From Ruegeria sp. HKCCD8929 (lineage in GTDB: Bacteria > Pseudomonadota > Alphaproteobacteria > Rhodobacterales > Rhodobacteraceae), in contig NZ_WPZY01000002.1 of assembly GCF_013031405.1 (NCBI RefSeq), positions 310,001 through 374,000 of the forward strand: DNA of 64,000 nt, in the 5' to 3' direction. The notes under the pieces were generated by a model that saw nothing but the letters and a program-made list of their open reading frames with translations, had not been told where the DNA came from and did no database searches. Numbering within the stretch: position 1 is the stretch's first letter; every line of letters begins with the position of its first letter. This document shows positions 25,568 to 33,749 of the stretch, in pieces. The translations under genes were made by a program, and so were the position numbers.

Positions 25568-26017
25568 ATGGTTTTCAGATCATACATGGATCGCGCCCTG
25601 CAGGAGGCGCGCGCGGCGGCAGAGCGCGGAGAGGTGCCGGTGGGTGCGGTGATCGTCGCCCCCTCAGGCGAGGTGGTGGCCGCGGCGGGCAATCGTACCC
25701 GCGAGTGGAACGATCCCACCGCCCATGCCGAGATCGTTGCGCTGCGCGCAGCCTGCACAGCGGTGGGGTCGGAGCGGTTGCCAGGGCATGACCTCTACGT
25801 GACGCTGGAGCCTTGCGCCATGTGCGCGGCGGCGCTGGCGGCGGCCCGGATCGCGCGGATCTACTATGGGGCCGCCGATCCGAAATCGGGCGGGGTGGCG
25901 CATGGGGCACGGGTGTTCAGCCATCCGCAGGCGCATCATGTGCCTGAGGTCTATGACGGGATCGGAGCCGAAGAGGCCGAGCGTTTGCTCAAGGGGTTTT
26001 TTGCCGAGCGGCGTTAG
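25568..26017 (+). CDS. tadA: tRNA-specific adenosine deaminase
   Basis: Converts A34 to inosine in the anticodon of tRNA-Arg(ACG). The 149-residue protein has the cytidine-deaminase-fold zinc site: H53-A-E55 with the catalytic glutamate, and C83/C86 in LEPCAMCAAAL. The N-terminus MVFRSYMDRALQEARAA and the C-terminal RLLKGFFAERR are normal for TadA. An alternative start is ATG 25586. It is divergent from rluB (61-base gap) and convergent with the cyclase gene. Confidence 0.95.
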   Translation: MVFRSYMDRALQEARAAAERGEVPVGAVIVAPSGEVVAAAGNRTREWNDPTAHAEIVALRAACTAVGSERLPGHDLYVTLEPCAMCAAALAAARIARIYYGAADPKSGGVAHGARVFSHPQAHHVPEVYDGIGAEEAERLLKGFFAERR

Positions 26018-26021
26018 GGCG

Positions 26022-26990
26022 CTACCATTTCAGGTCGAAAATCCTGTGATCGCCGGGCAGGCCTTTCAGGGTAACCGATCTGGGCGCGCCGAAGGTCAGT
26101 GCGCCCTGTCCGCCGACCAGCAACTGCGTCGCGTCGGACACGCAGATTTCACCCGGAGTGGCGGCCGCCGCAACCCGCGCCGCCTTGTTCACCACCGTGC
26201 CGAAGAAATCGTCATCCGTTTGGATCACGTCCCCGGTGTGAATTCCGATGCGGATCTGGAGTGGCGGTTCATCAGGTTCCTCCGCATTGCGCCGTTGCAG
26301 CTCCGCGGCGGCCGTCAAGGCAGCCCGGGCCGAGGAAAAGCTCGACATTGTTCCATCGCCCAGTGATTTCACCAGCGTCCCGCCTTGCGCCTCGATCGTG
26401 TCACGGGCGAGATCGAGGTGTTTTTGAACCGCTTCGGTCCAGACCCGATCCCCCAGCATCTCGGCGATGGCAGAGGAGTTGACGATATCGGTGAACATGA
26501 CCGACGCCATGCCTTCGCGCTGGTCCTGGCGAAACCCATCGCGTGCCGCTGCAACCAGCGCGTCCAATGCCTTATGCTCGATACCGATTTTTTCCATGTT
26601 CGCGACCGGGTTCGAAACATGGCAATGCACGATCTTCCACACGCCGTCTTCGAGATGCAGGACAAAGGTGAACCGGTGCACCATGGCCTTTTGGTTGCTG
26701 GCAAAGCGGAGAGTGGCAACGCAGTGGGCCCAGCCGACCGCGCCGCATTCGAAGGCCTCGAGACTGTGCTCGTCCCAGTCGTATTCCGGGATTTCGGCCA
26801 CGTGATCGGGAAAGCCTTTTCGGAACAGAGATCCGGACCAGCTCTCCCCTTCGGCTGAGCCCTGGTACCGCAGGTATTCAGAGGTCGACAGCATGTTGGA
26901 GAGCGCTGCGCTGTCCTTGGCATGAACCACTTCGTTCCAACGTCGCACCACGGCGATCAGTTCTGGCGAGGGGCGGACTGCTTGGGTCAT
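26022..26990 (-). CDS. Class III nucleotide cyclase with N-terminal SnoaL-like domain
   Basis: A 322-residue soluble protein with an unusual order. Residues about 8-130 form a SnoaL/NTF2-like domain (ELIAVVRRWNEVVHAKDSAA and a closing HRFTFVLHLEDGVWKIVHCH). Residues about 160-320 are a class III cyclase catalytic domain with both metal aspartates (FTDIVNSS, D168; KSLGDGTM, D212), a RIGIHTGDVI strand and NKAARVAAAA. It should make cAMP or cGMP, with the NTF2-like pocket as a likely sensor. The start overlaps the end of the DoeA-like gene by 4 bp (26987-26990), so it is co-translated with that hydrolase. Confidence 0.88.
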   Translation of the reverse strand: MTQAVRPSPELIAVVRRWNEVVHAKDSAALSNMLSTSEYLRYQGSAEGESWSGSLFRKGFPDHVAEIPEYDWDEHSLEAFECGAVGWAHCVATLRFASNQKAMVHRFTFVLHLEDGVWKIVHCHVSNPVANMEKIGIEHKALDALVAAARDGFRQDQREGMASVMFTDIVNSSAIAEMLGDRVWTEAVQKHLDLARDTIEAQGGTLVKSLGDGTMSSFSSARAALTAAAELQRRNAEEPDEPPLQIRIGIHTGDVIQTDDDFFGTVVNKAARVAAAATPGEICVSDATQLLVGGQGALTFGAPRSVTLKGLPGDHRIFDLKW

Positions 26991-28162
26991 AACGGTTTCA
27001 CGACAAGATCGCGGGGCATATCGGCCAGGGGTTTGCCGCCCTCCGGCGTGACCACAAAGCTCTCGGTGATCGCCAGACCCCAGTCCGGTGTCCAGAGGCC
27101 CGGCATTAGGTGAAAGGTCATGTTCTCCTGCAACGGCGTCGTGTCGCCGGGGCGCAGGCTCATGGTGCGTTCGCCCCAGTCGGGCGGGTAGCTGAGCCCG
27201 ATGGGATAGCCGGTGCGGTTGGCCTTTACATAACCCGCGCGCGCGAAGCTTTCGTAGACGCAGGCCGCCACCTCTTCGCAGGTCACGCCGGGACGGGCGG
27301 TCGCGAAGGCGTCCTCGATTGCGGTGAGCACGGCCGCTTCGGCGCGGCGGATATCGGCCGGGGGCTCGCCGAGATAGAGCGTGCGGCTGGCCGGGCAGTG
27401 ATAGCGGCGGAAGCAGCCGGAGACTTCGAAATAGGTGGCCTCACCCGCCGTCAGCGGGCGGTCGTTCCAGGTGATGTGTGAGGCCGATGCCTCGCGCCCC
27501 GAGGGCGCGATGGGCGCGATGGCGGGATAATCCCCGGGCAGCCCGGGGAGCCCGGCCACGCCCGCCGCCTGCACCTGCGCCACCAACTCATGTTTGGGCA
27601 CGCCTTCGCGAAACCCCTCGCGCAGCACAGAATGCATATGCGCCGTCAGCCGCCCGGCTTTGCGCATCATGTCCAACTCGGTGCTGCTCTTGACCGCGCG
27701 CTGCCAGTTCACCAGCCCGGTCGCATCGCTCAACGCCTCACGGCCAAAGGCCTGTTCCAGCACCCGGTGGCTGGCCGCCGAATAATAGTAGTTGTCCATC
27801 TCGACGCCCAGATTGCGGGTCCAGCCGTGATCGCGCAGCAGGGTTACCAGCGCCTCGACCGGGTGGTGGTCGGGGTGCTGGACATGCTCTTCGGGCCAGT
27901 CATGCAGGTCCGAGGCATCGAGCCACGTCGTCTGCGCCGCCCCCGCCTTGTCCTGCGTGCGCCCCCACCAGAGCGGCGTGCCCTCGGCGGGCAGGATGAC
28001 CATCTGCGGCACATAGAAGCTCCACCCGTCATAGCCGGTCAGCCAGGCCATGTTTGACGGGTCCGCGACCAGCAAAGTGTCGATCCCCTGCGCCGCCATC
28101 GCCGATCTCGTCTTGGCGATCCGCCCGGCATATTCGGCCCGGCTGAAATCCGAGGCGGGCAT
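26987..28162 (-). CDS. M24-family hydrolase resembling ectoine hydrolase DoeA
   Basis: A 391-residue creatinase-fold (pita-bread) enzyme. The N-terminal domain (about 10-150, with NMAWLTGYDGWSFYVPQ at 37-53) and the catalytic domain match DoeA/EutD ectoine hydrolases, which open the ectoine ring to N-acetyl-diaminobutyrate. At the usual M24 metal ligands the sequence reads FEVSGCFRRYHCPASRT (245-261), so the aspartate pair is missing, as in metal-free creatinase-type members. The start overlaps the MBL hydrolase stop (TGATG). No doeB, ectoine transporter or utilisation regulator is adjacent, so the substrate may be ectoine or a related osmolyte. Confidence 0.78.
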   Translation of the reverse strand: MPASDFSRAEYAGRIAKTRSAMAAQGIDTLLVADPSNMAWLTGYDGWSFYVPQMVILPAEGTPLWWGRTQDKAGAAQTTWLDASDLHDWPEEHVQHPDHHPVEALVTLLRDHGWTRNLGVEMDNYYYSAASHRVLEQAFGREALSDATGLVNWQRAVKSSTELDMMRKAGRLTAHMHSVLREGFREGVPKHELVAQVQAAGVAGLPGLPGDYPAIAPIAPSGREASASHITWNDRPLTAGEATYFEVSGCFRRYHCPASRTLYLGEPPADIRRAEAAVLTAIEDAFATARPGVTCEEVAACVYESFARAGYVKANRTGYPIGLSYPPDWGERTMSLRPGDTTPLQENMTFHLMPGLWTPDWGLAITESFVVTPEGGKPLADMPRDLVVKPL

Positions 28163-28854
28163 CAGAGCGCGATGCCCTGCATCACCTGCGGCTCGATCAC
28201 ATCGACCCCGGGCAGCCCGTCGATCAGGTCCTGCGCGGACTGTTCGAGGATCGGGAAGGTCTTGTAGTGGCAGGGGATTACGGTCTTGAAGTTGAAGTAG
28301 CGCTTGGCCGCGTAGGCCGTGGCCTTCATGTCCATGGTGAAATGCCCGCCCGCCGACAGGATGCCGATATCGGGTTTGTAATAATCCCCCATCCACTCCA
28401 TGTCGGCCATGATGTCGGTGTCGCCCGAGACGTAGAGCATCTTGCCCTCGGTTCGGATCATGTAGCCCACCTCGGTCCCGCCGGTGCGCAGCCCGTCCGG
28501 TGTCGAAAAGGTCGAACTGTGCGAGGCGGGCACCATCGACACCATGATGCCGTTCAGGTCCACCGTGCCGCCCTTGTTGAAGCCCACGGTCTCGATCCCT
28601 TCGGACTCACCCCAGAACCCCATCAGGTCATATTGCCCAACCACCGGCACGCCCAGCTTTTTGGCCAGCGGCAGCACATCCACCACGTGATCGAAATGAG
28701 TATGGGTCAGCAAAATATGTGTGGCTCCTTCGATGGCGGCATCGTGATGCTCTTCTGGCAGCGAGGGGTTTCCCGTCAGCCAGGGGTCGATCAGCAGCAC
28801 TTGCCCTTCGGTCTCGATCCGGAAGCTGCCATGGCCCAGCCAGATGATATTCAT
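28162..28854 (-). CDS. Metallo-beta-lactamase-fold hydrolase (UPF0173 type)
   Basis: A 230-residue metal-dependent hydrolase. It starts MNIIWLGHGSFRIE, the UPF0173 pattern, and has the binuclear zinc motif HTHFDH (51-56), further ligands near AGGHFTMDM (about 165-173) and a C-terminal CHYKTFP (about 207-213). No signal peptide. It is first of a three-gene unit (this gene, the DoeA-like hydrolase, the cyclase), joined by a one-base TGATG overlap. The physiological substrate is unknown. Confidence 0.88.
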   Translation of the reverse strand: MNIIWLGHGSFRIETEGQVLLIDPWLTGNPSLPEEHHDAAIEGATHILLTHTHFDHVVDVLPLAKKLGVPVVGQYDLMGFWGESEGIETVGFNKGGTVDLNGIMVSMVPASHSSTFSTPDGLRTGGTEVGYMIRTEGKMLYVSGDTDIMADMEWMGDYYKPDIGILSAGGHFTMDMKATAYAAKRYFNFKTVIPCHYKTFPILEQSAQDLIDGLPGVDVIEPQVMQGIAL

Positions 28855-28911
28855 GAAAAAACCTCCCGCATGTCTGGTCGCGGCAGCCTAGCATCGCTTA
28901 AGTAAAAATCC

Positions 28912-29571
28912 ATGGACTGGATGCGGCAAATCGACGGGTATTGTGAGCGGTTGGGCCCAGACTACTGGGCCGAGCCGGTGAACGCGGTGACAAACGCGGC
29001 GTTTCTGATCGCTGCGTTTGTGATGTGGCGGCGGGTGCGGGGGCAGGGGATGCCGCTGGCCGTGCTTCTGGTGGTCATTCTGGCGGCGATCGGGGTGGGG
29101 AGCTATCTGTTCCACACCCATGCGCAGGTCTGGGCGGCGGTGGTGGATGTCGCACCGATCCTGCTGTTCATACTTGTCTATATCTTTGCGATCAATCGGG
29201 ATGTCTGGCATCTGAACACATGGCGGGCATTCGGTCTGACGGCGTTGTTTTTTCCCTACGCAGCGGCGACCGTGCCTGTCTTCCGGCTGATCCCGGGGCT
29301 GGGCGACTCCGCGGGCTACGCGCCGGTGCCGTTGCTGATCCTGATCTATGCCGTATTGCTCCGTCACCGAGCGCCGAAGACTGCGCTGGGGCTGGCCGTT
29401 GGAGCGTGTGTGCTGATCGTGTCCATCACCTTCCGGTCTCTGGACGTGCCGCTTTGCGGTGTGTGGCCTGTGGGGACGCATTTCCTGTGGCACGTTTTGA
29501 ACGGGGTGATGCTGGGTTGGATGATTGAGGTTTATCGGCGGTCTAAGGCTTCGAAAGTTGCGGCTGATTGA
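28912..29571 (+). CDS. Ceramidase-family membrane hydrolase (CREST superfamily)
   Basis: A 219-residue membrane protein with about seven helices. The pattern matches alkaline ceramidases: E21 in AEPVNAVTNAAF, GSYLFH (S64, H68), D79 in DVAPILLF, and GTHFLWHVLN (H190, H194). Spacing S+4=H, H+11=D and H-x3-H equals that of human ACER3 (S77, H81, D92, H217, H221), so the zinc site seems complete. It would hydrolyse an amide lipid (ceramide or another acylated amine) in the membrane. Few bacteria make sphingolipids, so the target may be an aminolipid or dietary ceramide. It is divergent from the MBL hydrolase gene. Confidence 0.85.
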   Translation: MDWMRQIDGYCERLGPDYWAEPVNAVTNAAFLIAAFVMWRRVRGQGMPLAVLLVVILAAIGVGSYLFHTHAQVWAAVVDVAPILLFILVYIFAINRDVWHLNTWRAFGLTALFFPYAAATVPVFRLIPGLGDSAGYAPVPLLILIYAVLLRHRAPKTALGLAVGACVLIVSITFRSLDVPLCGVWPVGTHFLWHVLNGVMLGWMIEVYRRSKASKVAAD

Positions 29572-29594
29572 TCCCACACAGTTGGCGACCAAAT

Positions 29595-29758
29595 TGGCCC
29601 GGAATCAAGGCACGCAGTGCCGCCGGGCCGCGCCCTCCCTCCTCCATGGGAGGGCGCATTGGCGACGCCTTGCGCCACCCATCCGTCGTCCGGGCTCTTG
29701 AGATAAATCGCTGACCACACGCGTTCCGGGCGCCCACCCGAGGGAGGGCGTGGCCCTC
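29595..29758 (+). repeat. Structured intergenic repeat, copy A
   Basis: Starts 23 bases after the ceramidase stop in the 352-base spacer before gatC. It matches 56993-57154 over its whole length. Elements: hairpin 1 (GGCCCGG 29596-29602 with CCGGGCC 29623-29629, inner stem GGCAC/GTGCC), hairpin 2 (CGCCCTCCC 29631-29639 with GGGAGGGCG 29648-29656), a conserved GAGATAAATC, then GGGCGCCC and a tail identical to copy B but for one base. The rest of the spacer (29764-29923) shows nothing recognisable beyond the gatC leader. Confidence 0.8.
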
Positions 29759-29923
29759 TGTTGCCGCGGGATGTCGTGCGGCGCCTACGCTACGTCCCTT
29801 CGAAGCGGATGGCTGGCGCGGCATGGCAGGGTGTTCGCTGTAACCCGCCTGACAAGCCTCCTGCGCCCTTGCGACCCGCCCCGCAGAGCGGTAAACGCCC
29901 CGTAACGCAGATGAGGGTTTCCC

Positions 29924-30211
29924 ATGTCGATTGACCAAAGCACCGCCGCCAAGGTGGCCAAACTGGCCCGGATCAAGGTCGAGGATGATGCGCTGCCCGC
30001 GCTGGCCTCGGAGTTCAACACGATCCTGGGGTTCATCGAGCAGTTGAACGAGGTGGATGTCGAGGGTGTCGAGCCGATGGTCTCGGTCACGCCCATGCGG
30101 CTGAAGCGCCGTCAGGATCAGGTCACCGACGGCAGCCAGCAGGACAAGGTCCTGACCAACGCCCCCGACGCGCGCGAGGGGTTTTTTGCGGTCCCGAAGG
30201 TGGTGGAGTAA
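29924..30211 (+). CDS. gatC: Asp/Glu-tRNA amidotransferase subunit C
   Basis: Small structural subunit of the GatCAB complex, which converts mischarged Glu-tRNA(Gln) (and Asp-tRNA(Asn)) to the amide form. The 95-residue protein shows the family pattern: VAKLARIKVEDD (about 9-20), a LASEFNTILGFIEQLNEVDVEGVEPM helix region, and a basic C-terminus with ANAP-like NAPDAREGFFAVPKVVE. It is followed 3 bases later by gatA. gatB is not in the window, a split arrangement common in alphaproteobacteria. Confidence 0.96.
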   Translation: MSIDQSTAAKVAKLARIKVEDDALPALASEFNTILGFIEQLNEVDVEGVEPMVSVTPMRLKRRQDQVTDGSQQDKVLTNAPDAREGFFAVPKVVE

Positions 30212-30214
30212 GAC

Positions 30215-31702
30215 ATGAGCGATCTGAACAAACTGGGCCTGGCCGAGGCCCGCGACGCGCTGCGCAAGGGCGAGACCACATCCGTGGAACTGACCGACGC
30301 CTGCCTGACCGCCATCGACGCGGCGGATGCGCTGAACGCTTTCGTGCACAAAACCCCCGAGATCGCCATGGAACGCGCCAAGGCTGCCGATGCGCGGATC
30401 AAGGAAGGCGATGCGCCCTCGATGTGCGGCTTGCCTATTGGCATCAAGGACCTGTTCTGCACCAAGGGCGTGCCCTCGCAGGCAGCTTCGAAAATCCTCG
30501 AAGGGTTCAAGCCGGAGTACGAATCCACCGTGTCGCAACAACTCGCCGATGCGGGTGCGGTGATGCTGGGCAAGCTCAACATGGACGAATTCGCCATGGG
30601 CTCGTCCAATGAAACCTCTGTCTACGGCAATGCCGTCAGCCCCTGGCGCCGTGGCAATGACGACGCGCAACTGACCCCGGGCGGCTCATCGGGCGGGTCG
30701 GCCTCGGCCGTGGCGGCCGATCTGTGCCTGGCGGCAACCGGCACCGATACCGGCGGTTCAATCCGCCAGCCCGCCGCGTTTGTCGGCATCACCGGCATCA
30801 AGCCGACCTATGGCCGTTGCTCGCGCTGGGGCATCGTCGCTTTTGCTTCGTCGCTGGATCAGGCCGGGCCGATGACCAAGAATGTCCGCGACGCGGCGAT
30901 CATGCTGGAAACCATGTGCGGCCACGACCCCAAGGATTCCACAAGCGCCGAGCTGGCCGTGCCTGATTTCGAGGCGATGCTGACCGGCGACATCAAGGGC
31001 AAGAAAATCGGTATCCCCAAGGAATACCGCATGGACGGCATGCCCGCAGAGATCGAGAAGCTCTGGTCCGACGGCGCCGACATGCTGAAAACAGCGGGTG
31101 CCGAGATTGTCGATATCTCGCTGCCGCACACCAAATACGCGCTGCCGGCCTACTACGTGATCGCGCCGGCCGAGGCGTCCTCGAACCTCGCCCGTTATGA
31201 CGGTGTGCGCTATGGCCGCCGGGCCACGCTGGCGCAGGGCGACGGCATCACCGAGATGTACGAAAAGACCCGTGCCGAAGGTTTCGGCCACGAGGTGCAG
31301 CGCCGGGTCATGATCGGCACCTATGTTCTGTCGGCAGGTTTCTATGACGCTTATTACAACCGCGCGCGCCGCGTTCGAACCCTGATCAAGAAGGACTTCG
31401 AGGATGTCTTCGCCGCCGGTGTCGACGCCATCCTGACTCCGGCCACCCCTTCGGCGGCCTTTGGGTTGGGCGAGATGACCGAGGCCGATCCGGTGCAGAT
31501 GTACCTCAACGACGTCTTCACCGTCACCGTGAACCTTGCGGGACTGCCCGGTATCTCGGTGCCTGCCGGACTGGATAAGCAGGGTCTGCCGCTGGGTCTG
31601 CAACTGATCGGGCGTCCGTGGGAAGAGGGCGATCTGCTCAATACCGCCTACGCGCTGGAGACTGCCGCCGGGTTTGTGGCCAAGCCTGCAAAATGGTGGT
31701 AA
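30215..31702 (+). CDS. gatA: Asp/Glu-tRNA amidotransferase subunit A
   Basis: Glutaminase/amidase subunit of GatCAB, 495 residues, full length. The amidase-signature catalytic triad is visible: lysine in [10 protein letters not shown] (about 76), the cis-serine in [13 protein letters not shown] (about 155-160) and the nucleophile serine in [13 protein letters not shown] (about 180). Ends VAKPAKWW. It lies 3 bases after gatC in the same operon. Confidence 0.97.
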   Translation: MSDLNKLGLAEARDALRKGETTSVELTDACLTAIDAADALNAFVHKTPEIAMERAKAADARIKEGDAPSMCGLPIGIKDLFCTKGVPSQAASKILEGFKPEYESTVSQQLADAGAVMLGKLNMDEFAMGSSNETSVYGNAVSPWRRGNDDAQLTPGGSSGGSASAVAADLCLAATGTDTGGSIRQPAAFVGITGIKPTYGRCSRWGIVAFASSLDQAGPMTKNVRDAAIMLETMCGHDPKDSTSAELAVPDFEAMLTGDIKGKKIGIPKEYRMDGMPAEIEKLWSDGADMLKTAGAEIVDISLPHTKYALPAYYVIAPAEASSNLARYDGVRYGRRATLAQGDGITEMYEKTRAEGFGHEVQRRVMIGTYVLSAGFYDAYYNRARRVRTLIKKDFEDVFAAGVDAILTPATPSAAFGLGEMTEADPVQMYLNDVFTVTVNLAGLPGISVPAGLDKQGLPLGLQLIGRPWEEGDLLNTAYALETAAGFVAKPAKWW

Positions 31703-31745
31703 CGTCCCGCCCCGGGCAAGGACAAGAACAACAAGGCAGCATCAG

Positions 31746-32465
31746 ATGCGTGCACTCTTTCTGATACCGGTGATCGGCGTTTTGGCGGCTTGCGATACGG
31801 CGGTTCCGTCGTCGGGCGCGGGATTCAACACCCCTGAATACCAGGCGCAGCGTGAGGCCGCGCTGGCAGGGCAAACCGGGACAAATGGGGCCCTTATCCC
31901 GCCCTCGGTTGTGTCGTCCGAGCAGCTTTCACCAGCGACGGCGGGCGGTGCGCCGCTTCAAGCGCCCTCGGGGGATCCCGACGCGGACATTGCCAATCAG
32001 ACGGCGGCTGTGCTGGGAGCCACGTCTCCGCAAGCGTCGGCTCCGGTCCCTGCGCCGGTTGCCAGCAGCAATGCGGGCATCTCGGACGAGCAGGATTTTC
32101 AGGCTGTCTCCAACCGTCAGACGATCGAAAGCGATGCGGCGCGGATCGAGCGCAACAAGGCCAATTATCAGGTGATTGCGCCCACCGCTGTGCCTCAGCG
32201 CAGCGGCGATGCGCAACCCAATATCGTGCAATACGCCCTTAGCACGTCGCACCCGGTCGGAACCCAGCTCTATAGCCGCGCGGGTTTCAACCTGCGGGCC
32301 AAGGCGCAACGCAATTGCGCGGGATATCCTTCGGCGGATCAGGCGCAGATCGAGTTCCTGGCCGGTGGCGGCCCGCAGCGGGACCGCAAGGGTCTGGACC
32401 CGGACGGGGACGGGTACGCCTGCGGCTGGGACCCAAGCCCGTTCCGCCGCGCGGTCAATAACTGA
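31746..32465 (+). CDS. Lipoprotein with C-terminal excalibur calcium-binding domain
   Basis: A 239-residue predicted lipoprotein: signal MRALFLIPVIGVLAAC with the lipobox cysteine at 16, then a long Ala/Pro/Ser-rich, disordered region (about 20-165). A small domain at the end (about 195-235) has NCAGYPSADQAQIEF and DPDGDGYACGWDP, the DxDxDGxxC pattern of the excalibur domain, which binds calcium through an EF-hand-like loop. It is probably attached to the envelope; the role is unknown. Four bases separate it from the amidase gene, which points to a cell-wall context. Confidence 0.82.
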   Translation: MRALFLIPVIGVLAACDTAVPSSGAGFNTPEYQAQREAALAGQTGTNGALIPPSVVSSEQLSPATAGGAPLQAPSGDPDADIANQTAAVLGATSPQASAPVPAPVASSNAGISDEQDFQAVSNRQTIESDAARIERNKANYQVIAPTAVPQRSGDAQPNIVQYALSTSHPVGTQLYSRAGFNLRAKAQRNCAGYPSADQAQIEFLAGGGPQRDRKGLDPDGDGYACGWDPSPFRRAVNN

Positions 32466-32469
32466 ACGC

Positions 32470-33135
32470 GTGCAGCCGGTCTGGCATCCTTCACCGAATT
32501 TCGGGCCGCGCCGTGATGGTCTGACCCCGTCGCTGATTGTGATCCACTACACCGCCATGGAGAGCGCTGAGGCGGCGCTTGAACGGCTGTGCGATCCGCA
32601 GGCCGAAGTTTCGGCGCATTACCTGATCGGTATGGACGGTCATCTGTGGCAGATGGTGGACGAGGCCGACCGCGCCTGGCACGCCGGTGCAGGAAGCTGG
32701 TGTGGGGTCGATGACATCAACTCCCGCTCAATCGGCATCGAGTTGGACAATGGCGGTACTCATCCTTTTGCTGAACCGCAGATGGCGGCGCTTGAACGGC
32801 TGTTGCCGGGGATAATGGAACGTTGGGGCATTCTGCCCGAAGGCATAATCGGCCATTCCGACATGGCACCGGGCCGCAAACACGATCCTGGTCCGCGCTT
32901 CGACTGGGCGCGGCTGGAGCGTGGGGAACTGGCGGCGCGGCGCGGTTATGATGAAGGCCCGCAGGACGTAACGCCACATGCCTTCCGTGCGCTGGCACAC
33001 GATGCTGGTTTCACGGCCGAAACTGACGACGAAACGCTCCTCGCTGCCGTTCGCCTCAGATACCGCCCATGGGGCAAGGGCCCGCTGGTCCAAGCGGATT
33101 TCATCCCACTCGGCCATACGGCCCTTGGGACCTGA
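32470..33135 (+). CDS. N-acetylmuramoyl-L-alanine amidase (Amidase_2, AmiD type)
   Basis: Zinc amidase that cuts the bond between muramic acid and the peptide stem. The start is GTG 32470 (VQPVWHPSPNFGPRRDG), giving 221 residues; no signal peptide is seen, so it may be a cytoplasmic AmpD-like recycling enzyme. Catalytic features: VIHYTAM (first zinc histidine, about 25), IGIELDN (glutamate, about 90), and GHSDMAPGRKHDPG (about 130-143, second histidine and the aspartate ligand). It directly follows the excalibur lipoprotein. Confidence 0.9.
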   Translation: MQPVWHPSPNFGPRRDGLTPSLIVIHYTAMESAEAALERLCDPQAEVSAHYLIGMDGHLWQMVDEADRAWHAGAGSWCGVDDINSRSIGIELDNGGTHPFAEPQMAALERLLPGIMERWGILPEGIIGHSDMAPGRKHDPGPRFDWARLERGELAARRGYDEGPQDVTPHAFRALAHDAGFTAETDDETLLAAVRLRYRPWGKGPLVQADFIPLGHTALGT

Positions 33136-33160
33136 GTACGCAAGATGAATGGCCGCGCGT

Positions 33161-33192
33161 CTTCCTCTTGCTCCAAATATCCCGGGGTGAAT
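33161..33192 (-). repeat. Dispersed intergenic motif, copy 2
   Basis: On the minus strand: CCCCGGGATATTT, three bases, GCAAGAGGAAG. The 19 conserved core bases match copy 1 at 8589-8621. It lies between the amidase stop and rnpB. Confidence 0.5.
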
Positions 33193-33274
33193 TGGTCGCA
33201 GGCCAAGAAGGGCAGCGCCCTCTATCGTGCCCCGGCTTGACGCAGCGCAGCCCACCGCATAACTGCACCCTTGC

Positions 33275-33664
33275 GCGGAGGGCCGGATGGCCGCTGGGGC
33301 GTAGGCCCGAGAGGAAAGTCCGGACTCCACAAGGCAACGGTGCCGGGTAACACCCGGGCGGGGCAACCCGACGGAAAGCGCCACAGAAAACAGACCGCCC
33401 CGCATGTGTGGGGTAAGGGTGAAACGGTGGGGTAAGAGCCCACCGCGCCGCTGGCAACAGCGGCGGCACGGCAAGCCCCACCGGGAGCAATGCCAAATAG
33501 GGTCCCCGCGCGGGCCGGTCGGCGTCAGCCGATACCGCCGCTAAGCGCGTCTTGGCCGAGAGGGACCGGGTTGGCAGCTTGAGCCGTGCCGCAATGCACG
33601 GCCTAGAGGAATGGTCATCGAAGGGGGCAACCCCGGAACAGGATCCGGCTTACAGGCCCTCCGC
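33275..33664 (+). ncRNA. rnpB: RNase P RNA (class A)
   Basis: Catalytic RNA of RNase P, which trims tRNA 5' ends. The 5' and 3' ends pair as the closing P1 helix (GCGGAGGGC 33275-33283 with GCCCTCCGC 33656-33664). The hallmark GAGAGGAAAGTCCGGACTCC (P4/J3-4 region) begins about 33309, and the conserved distal ACAGAAAACAGACCGCC and late GAGGAATGGTC region are present. The length of about 390 nt is normal for alphaproteobacteria. Boundaries are set by P1 pairing. Confidence 0.95.
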
Positions 33665-33749
33665 GCATCAATCGCTCTGACGGTATTCGCATCTGTCTCA
33701 GTCTGTTATGGTGCCCCTTGGGGATGGCGCACAAGCTGGGAGAAGACAT

